64,000 nucleotides of DNA, taken from positions 63,609,702-63,673,701 of the forward strand of contig OZ020307.1 of NCBI GenBank assembly GCA_963971305.1, read 5' to 3'. Positions 45,301 through 57,230 of the stretch are shown piece by piece; position 1 is the first letter of the stretch, and each line of letters starts with the position of its first letter. The stretch is from Arcuatula senhousia (lineage: Eukaryota > Mollusca > Bivalvia > Mytilida > Mytilidae). The notes beneath the pieces are model-generated. The model did no database searches, had not been told where the DNA came from, and saw only the letters and a program-made list of their open reading frames with translations. The position numbers and the translations under genes are program-made.

Positions 45301-48300
45301 GAAAAAAATCAAACCAAAAGTCCCTCCATCGTAGTTTTACCCTTAGCTATATATATTTGGATTTCGTTTGGTTTTATGCATTTGGAACATCATTTGAATT
45401 TTTGTTTTTCTTTGTTTGGGTTCTAGTGCTGCTGATGAGGAATAACTTTTCGAAATGTCCATACAGCACATAAAAAATTTATAACAATTACATATTTGTT
45501 TTGGTCTCATGTTCATTTACTCCATATCCTTTCATAAATTATTTAGTACAAATTATTATTCAATGATGCAAGACGTTCTTTCCATTTTTTTTTATTTATG
45601 ATTGACATTGTAATACTTTTATAATAGATAAAGAGTACAAGAAACACCTCAATTTAAGAGAACGGCAAATATTGGGGCCGTACACAGATTTTCCCGGAAA
45701 GGAGTGCGTTTTTATATATATAGCATTTAGACAATTTCAGTGGTGCAAATGAGGCTGCAGCAAACGATTTGAAAAAAAAACCATTCATAGGAATAATATT
45801 AAGTATTTCTTCAAAAGGGGGTGCAAACGCACTGCTAACCTCCCTCCTTTGTACGGGCTAGAATATAGAATATAAATCTTCATTTTGACCAATTTAGATC
45901 AAGTCATACAACCTGCTATCATTTTTCCAGAGTTTACATCACCATTACCGTTCTCTTGGTGGGTGGACGTTTGCCTTTGATGATTATTATGATCTCGACT
46001 TTACAAAAGATCTGGACAACCCGAACACAACTCTAATGGCGTCATACATAGACCCGATTTGTAAGTATATATCTCGACAACCCAAACACATCTCTAATGG
46101 CGTCATACATAGACCCGATTTGTAAGTATATATCTGAAATACCCAAACACAACTCTCATGGCGTCATACATAGACCCGATTTGTAAGTATATATCTGAAA
46201 TACCCAAACACAACTCTCATGGCGTCATACATAGACCCGATTCGTAAGTATATATCTGAAATACCCAAACCCAACTCTCATGGCGTCATACATAGACCTG
46301 ATTTGTAAGTATATATCTGAAATACCCAAACACATCTCTAATGGCGTCATACATAGACCCGATTTGTAAGTATATATCTCGACAACCCGAACACAACTCT
46401 AATGGCGTCATACATAGACCCGATTTGTAAGTATATATCTCGACCACCCAAATACAACTCTAATGGCGTCATACATAGACCCGATTTGTAAGTATATATC
46501 TGAAATACCCAAACACAACTCTAATGGCGTCATACATAGACCCAATTTGTAAGTATATATCTCGCCAACCCAAACACAACTCTAATGGCGTCATACATAG
46601 ACCCGATTTGTAAGTATATATCTCGACAACCCAAACACAACTGTAATGGCGTCATACATAGACCCGATTTGTAAGTATATATCTCGACCATTCAAACACA
46701 ACTCAAATGGCGTCATACATAGACCCGATTTGTAAGTATATATCTGGACAACCCAAACACAACTCTAATGGCGTCATACATAGACCCGATTTGTAAGTAT
46801 AAATCTGGACAACACAAACACAATCTAATGGCGTCATATATAGACCCGATTTGTAAGTATAAATCTGGACAACCTAAACACAACTCTAATGGCGTCATAC
46901 ATAGACCCGATTTGTAAGTATAAATCTGGACAACCTAAACACAACTCTAATGGCGTCATATATAGACCTGATTTATTAGTATATATCTCGACAACCCAAA
47001 CACAACTCTAATGGCGTCATATATAGACCCGATTTGTAAGTATAAATCTGGACAACCTAAACACAACTCTAATGGCGTCATACATAGACCCGATTTGTAA
47101 GTATATATCTGGACAACCCAAACACAACTGTAATGGCGTCATACATAGACCCGATTTGTAAGTATATATCTCGACCATTCAAACACAACTCAAATGGCGT
47201 CATACATAGACCCGATTTGTAAGTATATATCTGGACAACCCAAACACAACTCTAATTGCGTCATACATAGACCCGATTTGTAAGTATATATCTCGACAAC
47301 CCAAACACAACTCTAATGGCGTCATACATAGACCCGATTTGTAAGTATATATCTCGACAACCCAAACACAACTCTAATGGCGTCATACATAGATCCGATT
47401 TGTAAGTATATATCTGGACAACCCAAACACAACTCTAATGACGTCATACATAGATCCGATTTGTAAGTATATATCTGGACAACCCAAACACAACTCTAAT
47501 GGCGTCATACATAGACCCGATTTGTAAGTATAAATCTGGACAACCCAAACACAACTCTAATGGCGTCATACATATACCCGAATAGTAAGTATATATCTGG
47601 ACAACCCAAACACAACTCTAATGGCGTCATATATAGACCCGATTTGTAAGTATAAATCTGGACAACCTAAACACAACTCTAATGGCGTCATACATAGACC
47701 CGATTTGTAAGTATATATCTCGACAACCCAAACACAACTCTAATGGCGTCATACATAGACCCGATTTGTAAGTATATATCTCGACAACCCGAACACAACT
47801 CTAATGGCGTCATACATAGACCCGATTTGTAAGTATATATCTCGACCATCCAAACACAACTCTAATGGCGTCATACATTGACCCGATTTGTAAGTATAAA
47901 TCTGAAATACCCAAACTAAACTCTAATGGCGTCATACATAGACCCGATTTGTAAGTATATATCTCGCCAACCCAAACACAACTCTAATGGCGTCATACAT
48001 AGACCCGATTTGTAAGTATATATCTCGACAACCCAAACACAACTGTAATGGCGTCATACATAGACCCGATTTGTAAGTATATATCTCGACCATTCAAACA
48101 CAACTCAAATGGCGTCATACATAGACCCGATTTGTAAGTATATATCTGGACAACCCAAACACAACTCTACTGGCGTCATACATAGACCCGATTTGTAAGT
48201 ATAAATCTGGACAACCTAAACACAACTCTAATGGCGTCATATATAGACCCGATTTGTAAGTATATATCTGGACAACCCAAACACAACTCTACTGGCGTCA

Positions 48301-51300
48301 TACATAGACCCGATTTGTAAGTATAAATCTGGACAACCTAAACACAACTCTAATGGCGTCATACATAGACCCGATTTGTAAGTATATATCTGAAATACCC
48401 AAACACAACTCTAATGGCGTCATACATAGACCCGATTTGTAAGTATATATCTCGACAACCCAAACACAACTCTAATGGCGTCATATATAGACCCGATTTG
48501 TAAGTATATATCTGGACAACACAAACACAACTCTAATGGCGTCATATATAGACCCGATTTGTAAGTATAAATCTGGACAACCTAAACACAACTCTAATGG
48601 CGTCATATATAGACCTGATTTGTTAGTATATATCTCGACAACCCAAACACAACTCTAATGGCGTCATACATAGACCCGATTTGTAAGTATATATCTCGAC
48701 AACCCAAACACAACTCTAATGGCGTCATACATAGATCCGATTTGTAAGTATATATCTCGACCACCCAAACACAACTCTAATGACGTCATACATAGATCCG
48801 ATTTGTAAGTATATATTTGGACAACCCAAACACAACTCTAATGGCGTCATACATAGACCCGATTTGTAAGTATAAATCTGGACAACCTAAACACAACACT
48901 AATGGCGTCATACATAGACCCGATTTGTAAGTATATATCTCGACAACCCAAACACAACTCTAATGGCGTCATACATAGACCCGATTTGTAAGTATATATC
49001 TCGACAACCCAAACACAACTCTAATGGCGTCATACATAGACCCGATTTGTAAGTATATATCTCGACCATCCAAACACAACTCTAATGGCGTCATACATTG
49101 ACCCGATTTGTAAGTATAAATCTGAAATACCCAAACACAACTCTAATGGCGTCATACATAGACCCGATTTGTAAGTATATATCTCGCCAACCCAAACACA
49201 ACTCTAATGGCGTCATACATAGACCCGATTTGTAAGTATATATCTCGACAACCCAAACACAACTGTAATGGCGTCATACATAGACCCGATTTGTAAGTAT
49301 ATATCTCGACCATTCAAACACAACTCAAATGGCGTCATACATAGACCCGATTTGTAAGTATATATCTGGACAACCCAAACACAACTCTACTGGCGTCATA
49401 CATAGACCCGATTTGTAAGTATAAATCTGGACAACCTAAACACAACTCTAATGGCGTCATATATAGACCCGATTTGTAAGTATATATCTGGACAACCCAA
49501 ACACAACTCTACTGGCGTCATACATAGACCCGATTTGTAAGTATAAATCTGGACAACCTAAACACAACTCTAATGGCGTCATACATAGACCCAATTTGTA
49601 AGTATATATCTGAAATACCCATACACAACTCTAATGGCGTCATACATAGACCCGATTTGTAAGTATATATCTCGACAACCCAAACACAACTCTAATGGCG
49701 TCATATATAGACCCGATTTGTAAGTATATATCTGGACAACACAAACACAACTCTAATGGCGTCATATATAGACCCGATTTGTAAGTATAAATCTGGACAA
49801 CCTAAACACAACTCTAATGGCGTCATATATAGACCTGATTTGTTAGTATATATCTCGACAACCCAAACACAACTCTAATGGCGTCATACATAGACCCGAT
49901 TTGTAAGTATATATCTCGACAACCCAAACACAACTCTAATGGCGTCATACATAGATCCGATTTGTAAGTATATATCTCGACCACCCAAACACAACTCTAA
50001 TGACGTCATACATAGATCCGATTTGTAAGTATATATCTGGACAACCCAAACACAACTCTAATGGCGTCATACATAGACCCGATTTGTAAGTATAAATCTG
50101 GACAACCCAAACACAACTCTAATGGCGCCATACATATACCCGAATAGTAAGTATATATCTGGACAACCCAAACAAAACTCTAATGGCGTCATATATAGAC
50201 CCGATTTGTAAGTATAAATCTGGACAACCTAACACAACTCTAATGGCGTCATACATAGACCCGATTTGTAAGTATATATCTCGACAACCCAAACACAACT
50301 CTAATGGCGTCATACATAGACCCGATTTGTAAGTATATATCTCGACAACCCAAACACAACTCTAATGGCTTCATACATAGACCCGATTTGTAAGTATATA
50401 TCTCGACAACCCAAACACAACTCTAATGGCTTCATACATAGACTCAATATTTATCTTGACAATGTTAATAATATTTAAAAGCAGATCAGCAACAAAACCA
50501 TGAAAGGATATGCCGTCCCGATAGTTATTGCCAAAACCTGCCATTGTGATACGAAATTAAAGTAACCGATTAAAAAAAAACAGTTACAACTCGTTTACAA
50601 CAGGATCTTGCGTGCTTTTGAGATTCTCCCTACTTTTGCAATGAAACAAAACCAGGGTCATGTTCTTATTACAGCCTATAATAGCAGATATACAAGATTA
50701 CCTAAACTGATAGTCACGACCGGAGGAGATGAATTCTTCATACCAGATGATTCCCATTATTACTTCAAGGAGTTAAATGGACCTAAACTACTAAGGCAAG
50801 TACAATGTTTATAAATCAGCTAAGGTATTGTTTTATTCGGTCGTTAAGGTTAACATTTTATTAACATGTCTTTTTTGTGTCTTAAAAAAGGTGGAGAAGT
50901 CCATTTCTGAATAAGGAGCTACAAGCTTTGTTGAATAAATAATTTGGCGCTATGTTACTTTATAGCACCAATTAAAATAAATTAGTTGTTGGTTTTTTTT
51001 ATAGAAAGTTACCAAATGCTGAGCACAGCATGGCTGGCCACGAAACAAGTGTACTCTTCACGTTACGAGCATTCTTCCTGTCTGTGATAACGGTTAGTTC
51101 AAAAACATTCGTTTTGATAAATTATTAATATTTATCAATAGGATGTTAAATTTACCCATTAAAACAATGAATGAGTTAATTTGTTTAAACCAGTCTGAGA
51201 TATCCAGCAAAATCAACCAAATAACTCAAATATAAAGTATATGCAAACAATTCAGGAACCTTAAAAACCATCAAACATCAGTGAGACAGCGAATTGGTGT

Positions 51301-54300
51301 TTTACGCCCTTGCAACGCTAATGAACATGAAATGATGAGAAATAAAATTTGGGGATGGGACGAGAAGCAAAGGGGCAGTTAATTTTGAAGACCAGAGGAA
51401 AAGGGGAGAAATGGGTAGGGACGGAAAATTTAATAGTTAACCTATTTGGTGCACTACTATGAGGTACATAAAGTGATCTTTTACGTGCATGAAGAATGGC
51501 CCTCTCCACACGCGTTGGCCCACTGTGGTTCGTGGTCAGGTTTTCTGCATTATACCCTGACGACCCCGGCTTTCATTACGACAGGGCTGACCTTATTCAC
51601 GAACCTTGGGCACACATCCCAGTCGCTTTATGAGCTACGCAGCCTGACCCGATGTCAGGTTTCTGAGAGCTTTTAGGTGACTTATACCAACAAGCTTTGC
51701 TACGGGCCTTTTCGCCCCCCTGGCCCTGCACGGACATCAAACACTAGAAATAATTTCATATTTTAAAATGAGAACATGGAATATTTTTGGTCTCTAACAT
51801 AGATGGTTATATACATGTATATTGGTTATATTTCCTCTTTATCGTTACAGAATACATCTCTCCCAAATATGAGTTGGGACAAAGAATTTGTAAGTAGTTA
51901 TAAGATACTGTAACAAGAAATTAAAGTAATGCATAGAGTTTTTACAATAATCATCCATAATGCTAAACAACCCTTCTATGGAACCATACAACAATCCATC
52001 ATCAAATGTAACTTATAATTTTTTACTCTTCCTCTTTAATACTCGGGACTGCATTTACAATAGGTTTTGTCAAAGAGGTTTGGCTGTTTCATTTTTTCTT
52101 TATTTTACAGACACCCACGGGTGGACGAATCTTTTTAAAAACTGATAGAAAACCCAAAACTGTGTTATCATACCATGCAAAAACTACAGATAACAAAAGG
52201 TAAACAATAACATAATGCCAATATCTTTGTAAGTGTTGGTCTTTATGCAGGTACAAGACCCCTTTATGAATGCGCTACATTTGCTAAATTTTAACCCCTT
52301 CCCATCTCCATCCTTTTCCAGTGGTAATCGCAATTTCCTGTTCCTTTGTTTCCAATCCACACCATATTTGTCATCATCAATTCATGTTCATATTATCATC
52401 CAGTTCATGTTTGTCGTCCTTTAGTTATAAATTTTGTTACGCTAGGGCGTAAACACCAAATCCCTCGCTGACGAAAGAATCACTTAAACCCACAAGAAAC
52501 GTGCTACAAAATTTAGATGCAAAGATAACTAATATTTGATAAATCGAAGTCTGAAAAATATAGTTGGAGGAAAGGATTGTTACTTACAGACCCCCGTGTA
52601 ACAACACTTGAACAAACGTTTTTCTCCCGGGTGGCGAATAGGCCCACAGCAGAGCCTGGCTTGTCGTAAGAGGCGTCTAAGGGTCTTGGGATTCTGACGG
52701 CGGGTCAGTGCTCAGCCCACAGAGCGACCACGTGTGTACCTTAGGTGGCTGAATAAGGTGGCCCTCGTCCACGGGGGTTGTCAGGTCTATGATACAGAAA
52801 CTCTGACCGCTGACCATAGTGGGCCAACGTGTGTGGAGAGTACTACGCTTCATGCACGTAAAAGACCCTTTTTGTACCGCCAAGTAGTGCAACACATAGG
52901 CTAAATTTCCTGTCCCTACCCACCTCTCCCCTTTTCTTTTGGTTCTTCAAAATTTACAGTTCCTTTGTTTCCCACCCCACCCCCATATTTCATTTGTCAT
53001 CATCATTTCATTTTATCATCCTTTTCTGTTAACACCTATAGCGTTGCACGGGCGTTAAACAACAACTCACTCACTAAAGAATTCCCAAACATATGTGAAT
53101 AGAAACATACAAGAAAAAAAGGTGCAAATGAATTACTCATTTCAAAGATACATAACTAATATCAGATTCAGAAGTTAGTAGACAAAATTGATGCGAAAGC
53201 AAAGCAAATTTAATGTTACCAGAACTAGGATGCTCTTAAACGCAAAATTAAGAAAAATTAAAGGGACCCTCTGTGAAGGGATAGTACCCAGTTACTCGTA
53301 GATGTCATATATTAAATGCCTTTAATTCAGAAAGTCTTTATTCCAGACGAGATTTCCGATTAGTTATCGGACAGCCGGGAAACCCATCTAAAGCATTCCC
53401 ACACTTAGTCCCCTGGGTTAAGGAGGAAGTGAAAGATATGGTACTGTACAATTATAATGAGTTATTTCAGTTGTTGTTATAACAACAAAATAACAGCAAA
53501 TGTCCAGACGTAATTACATTTTGCTACGCCTGACACGCGTTTGGTCTATCTTAGACTCAATGGCAGTTCTCTTCTAGCACATGTCTGGCCAAAATGTTGT
53601 AAAACACATATGAGAGATCAATAACAATAAAAACAAAATTACTAACTTGAAGTCCAAGAAACTTACAAGAACTTGCAATGCTCTTCTTGTGAGTAAACAT
53701 ATTGGTGATGAGAGTTACTCTTCAAAATGTACACATTATGCACACATGTATTAGAAAATATAATATGAATCAAGAAAAAAAAATGAACTTCATAGAACTT
53801 ATTTTTAAAACACAATATAGGTTGAAAACAAACAGCGTATATGTAATTTATGCTTTTCTTAGTTTATAGAGCATTTTTCATCGTTACTACCTGTTTGTTT
53901 TTGGTATAATTAATGATTCAAAGAAGCAAAAGTGTACTAAAGGGGTAATCAACATCATAAAACCGTAAAGACAAAACCGGTAGACAAAAATTATCATAAC
54001 GAAAAAAACACACAACAACATAAAACACACACACACTTAACACAGAACCGCATTCAGCAACGTGAACTAAAGTCGAAACGAGAATGAACTCAAGTGCTCC
54101 GGAAGAGTAAGCAGTTCCCGCATCAATAACATTTTTGTCTCGCCTGCGAAGCAGAGCGGGACATAGGTGTTACTTTACCGGCGGCGGCGGCGACGGCGAC
54201 GGCGGCGTTAACTTTTTGGAAAAGTTTTATGAGCACCTCCATATCTCAAGAACTATAGGTCCTGGGTTGATGAAACTTGGTATGCATATGCCCCAGTAGT

Positions 54301-56374
54301 AGCTTAGCACAGTTGCATCCCCATCTTTTGACCTTGACCTTGATTTTCCGGTTGAGTGACTTTGACAATTTACAATACATATAATAGCAATGGAAAAGTT
54401 TTGCGAGCACCTCCATATCTCAAGAACTGTAGGTCCTAGGTTGATGAAACTTGGTATGCATATGCCTCAGTAGTAGCTTACCACAGCTGCATCCCCATCT
54501 TTTGACCTTGACCTTGATTTTTCTGTTGAGTGACTTTGACAATATTCAATACATATAATAGCAATGGAAAAGTTTTGCGAGCACCTCCATATCTCAAGAA
54601 CTATAGGTCCTAGGTTGATGAAACTTGGTATACATATGCCCCAGTAGTAGCCTAGCACAGTTGCATCCCCATCTTTTGACCTTGACCTTGATTTTCCGGT
54701 TGAGTGACTTTGATTATTTTTATTGCATATATTTGCAATGTTTAAGTTCTATAAACATCTTTTGATCTCAGAAACTGAAAATCCATGTAAATTCAAAATA
54801 TAGTGGAAGTAAGAAAGAATAATTATTTCTGATGGTGCCGGCAGGCGAGACATACTTTAGTGTTAACTCTTGTATCAATATCATTTTTATCAATACAACG
54901 ACTTACCCTTCATATTCAGAATATAAGGTGGAATTGAAACTGATTCGTGATGTTGGCTTCATTTCAGGGTAATAACACTTACATGGCCGAGTTTACTGTG
55001 CCCCCTGAAGGCCGATGGCTGGCTTTCTTTCTTCAGGTATGAAGCATTACTAAGGTTTTTTACCAAGAAAATAACACTTATGGATGCATTTTTCTGAGGT
55101 TTCAGTCTCTTTGAAATTTCGTTTGTGAATATTTTTTAAAACTTGCCTTATAATTGAACACTTTTAATGGATTTATATCAAAATTAATGATTCACCATCT
55201 AAAATATGTCAAAGAATTATGTACATATGTCCAGTAGTTTTTGAGATATGAAACATTTTAATTTTCGACCAAATTTGACCATTGATCACAATCAGAATTT
55301 AGCCAATTTCAGGGTAGTGGTAATAAAATTCATTTTTCCAGCCAAAATAGGATTTCTTTTCTAAGTTTTTAAAGTTAAAATTGTTCAATTATTTTAAATA
55401 AAAATGAGGGGTTTCAATTTTTGTTATGGAAGAAAATTTGAAAAATCTTGATTTTTCTGATTTTCTGATGTCTCAAAAATCGCCATTGAAAGCACTTTTT
55501 GGGGACTAAACTTTCTTATATCATCACATATACTTTTTACTTTAAATTTTAGATTTTACTTTAGATTTGCTCAGAATCACGACATGGAAACTTTGAGAGA
55601 AAACTTGTGATTTTGGAATTTGATATTTTAAAGAAAATTACATCAAAATAGGCCAAATATGATGAATTTTAGGAAAATTGTCAAAATAAGTCTTTTTCAA
55701 ATGGCTGTAGCCAACTAATAGGCACACAGTCATATTGTTGTATTATCAAATATGGTTTTCCCAGAGTCTCAGAAGGTTTGGGAAAAAAACTTGATTAAGG
55801 AAAATTTTTACCCTTCAGAAGAATACATCCTTAAGAAAATCCTTTTTACTTTAGATTGCTTAAAGAAATTTCATACTTTAAGAAATTTTATGTCAGGTTT
55901 CTGCTTTAAAACGCCAAATATGTTCCTAATCTTTGCTTTTACTTGGGAACTAAACCATGAACATAGTTCTTCTAATACAGTTAAATTTCAATTATGTAGG
56001 TCCATACATGTATATGTAGCGTTGAGAATGGTTACTTCAGAAAACATCTTTGGTTGATGATTGTAGGATACTAATTTACAAAAGCATATGTATTACATTT
56101 TGACCTAGAACCAATTGCAAGACAAGCAGTGACAACTGGTTACATTGAAACATGCTGGGTGTTTTCCTATTTGGCTTTTTATATTGCTGCTGATTATGTA
56201 GGTTGCATACACTTATTCTACATCTAATTACATGTTTCTTCTATTATTTTACAGGCCACATTTGACGGATTAGATGACACTGTTCATGAGTACACCACAG
56301 AAACTATGATTATACCAGATGTTTTTCCCTTCCCTGAATGTTCAGGAGACAACTGTAAAGGAACTCTGGTTTAA
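42307..56374 (+). CDS. AprA / PhoPQ-activated pathogenicity-related family secreted protein, 14 exons
   Basis: Exons are 42307-42478, 42823-42937, 43341-43452, 43952-44068, 44400-44492, 45044-45133, 45931-46060, 50675-50795, 51005-51092, 51851-51889, 52111-52199, 53347-53440, 54968-55036 and 56255-56374. They join in one frame to 482 aa with a TAA stop; AATAAA lies at 56396. Residues 1-17 form a signal peptide. Then come LDDYVFRPDPHY, TSQKW, WWHYLAI (66-72) and DGGSN (89-93). The nucleophile elbow GASKRGWTTW has its serine at about 202. GGDEFF (D295) and PNAEH (H324) complete a likely alpha/beta-hydrolase triad. These blocks define the PqaA/AprA family (autocrine proliferation repressor A in Dictyostelium). 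The substrate is unknown. Intron 8 uses a GC donor. Tandem duplications affect exon 2 and the exon 7 donor. It is convergent with CPSF4. Exon joins are my prediction. Confidence 0.88.
42859..43130 (+). repeat. 94-bp tandem triplication of AprA-family exon 2 end plus donor
   Basis: Units start at about 42859, 42953 and 43047. Each has the 'ccattacaattccag' block, the exon segment encoding EKIVYKDAAFMLIDGGSNND, and the GTAAGT or GTAAGTG donor (GT at 42938, 43032 and 43126). Unit 2 is almost identical to unit 1. Unit 3 has several substitutions. Only the first donor is needed for the in-frame mRNA. In units 2 and 3 'attccag' could act as an acceptor, making possible 61-62-nt pseudoexons that would shift the frame. 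Confidence 0.9.
44745..44870. mobile_element. Partial MITE in intron 5 of the AprA-family gene
   Basis: Matches the right half of 16905-17075 ('agacttaaaaattctatcac', 'gccggtcttttccaagaac', 'tgtaagaacct'). Confidence 0.5.
46010..50445 (+). repeat. 61-bp minisatellite made of exon 7 end plus 5' splice site, about 72 copies
   Basis: The first unit overlaps the last 51 bases of exon 7 (ending at 46060) and its donor GTAAGTATAT. The unit GTAAGTATATATCTCGACAA / CCCAAACACAACTCTAATGG / CGTCATACATAGACCCGATT / T then repeats about 72 times and fills nearly all of intron 7. Nearly every unit keeps TTT-GTAAGTAT, so the intron holds dozens of donors as good as the authentic one. Variants are gtaagtataa, gttagtat and aatagtaagt. 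Blocks of 20 units recur with a 1220-bp period. Read in the exon frame, the first extra unit gives a stop (TTG TAA) after about 22 codons. Confidence 0.95.
51290..51720 (-). repeat. SINE-like repeat (family D) in intron 9
   Basis: The complement carries 'catgcacgtaaaagatcac', 'cctacccatttctcc' and the 'gcgttgcaagggcgtaaaac' tail, as in 52620-53065. Confidence 0.6.
52230..52490 (+). repeat. SINE-like repeat (family D) in intron 11, decayed
   Basis: The blocks 'aggtacaagaccccttta', 'ttcctttgtttccaatcc', 'catttgtcatcatcaattc' (with one base missing) and 'gctagggcgtaaacacc' follow the family D order. Confidence 0.55.
52620..53065 (+). repeat. SINE-like repeat (family D) in intron 11, longest copy
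   Basis: Runs from 'tttctcccgggtggcgaata' through 'ccgctgaccatagtgggcc', 'catgcacgtaaaagaccc' and 'tacccacctctcccc' to 'gcgttgcacgggcgttaaac' and 'actcactcact'. This is the best preserved copy in the window. Confidence 0.7.
53500..53620 (-). mobile_element. Decayed retrozyme-like fragment in intron 12
   Basis: 'ttgctacgcctgac' is intact, but the ribozyme core is lost: the GAAA position reads CAAA and CTGATGA reads CCATTGA-like (53526-53569). It is a dead relative of the 9241-10844 units. Confidence 0.6.
54137..54851. mobile_element. Inverted-repeat element with three internal 180-bp repeats, in intron 12
   Basis: The ends are perfect 11-bp inverted repeats, GTCTCGCCTGC (54137-54147) and GCAGGCGAGAC (54841-54851). 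A GGC-rich block (54178-54206) is followed by three tandem units of about 180 bp, each with 'gagcacctccatatctcaag', 'ggttgatgaaacttggtat' and 'tttgaccttgaccttgattt'. It has no coding capacity. A family C scrap precedes it at 54070-54125. Confidence 0.75.
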
Positions 56375-57230
56375 ACATAAATAGTGTGTACAAACAATAA
56401 AAGACCTTTACTTAGTGAAATTCTAAAACTTTCCACATGACCTATCAGAGACTATTTTGCTACCTCTTAGATGGGACATATTCATTGATGTATTGGAAAA
56501 GGCAGAAATAGTGTAATGTGATTCAAGATTATAAAATATATAATATTAAACAGTGAAAAACTTCTATAAAATTATATTCTTCATAAAATGTAAATTTTGT
56601 TTTGTGCTGTCTTGTTTTCATTTGATCATGTTGATTGTGATTAATTTGAATTTAAGTCACTAATGCCTTATACTTTCAGATCCAGACAAAAAAGTTACAA
56701 TATCTGAAAATGGGTCAAAGACTCATATATTTAAAATAGTGTTGCAAGCAGAAACTTTTTACATTTTTTACAGAATCTGCCATCCCATTAGTTTAATGAG
56801 GAATATTCTGCTGGTACAGAACCATTCAACTTAATCATTCCTTGTGTATTTTGCATATTTTCCTTTGAGTAGTTCTGTGTATTGCATTTCAACAAATAGC
56901 TAGATATAAAACTAAATTATTCTGTTTAACATTTCATTGTAACAATATTTCATATCTACAATATACATTTGATTCAACAGTGATATTTTGCAAAGTATAA
57001 ATGGTTTATGATATTTCTAATTCCATTTCAATCTCTAATGAAAGTAAAAGGAAACTTGAATGATCTACTTTACCCCTCAATTATTGATACAATGCAATTT
57101 TGAAATCGTATATATCTCATTCTCATTTCATAGAGGATAAGTGTTTCTAGATCTGTTGACTTTTAAGAAACTCTGGTGACTTCTATAGATGAAATTAAAT
57201 ATCTTTTTTTAAAACAGCAGATTGTCTTGA

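Noticed and set aside
46010..50445. CRISPR-like array
   Set aside because: The 61-bp units are contiguous with no unique spacers and derive from exon 7 and its donor. The context is eukaryotic.
50608..50814. 68-codon open frame as a separate gene or longer exon 8
   Set aside because: Only the part after the acceptor at 50674 joins in frame with exon 7 (IDPI-SYNSR) and matches the family. The upstream part has no ATG at its start.
55752..56057. 101-codon open frame in intron 13
   Set aside because: It lies within an AT-rich intron of the AprA-family gene and shows no family similarity that I recognise.
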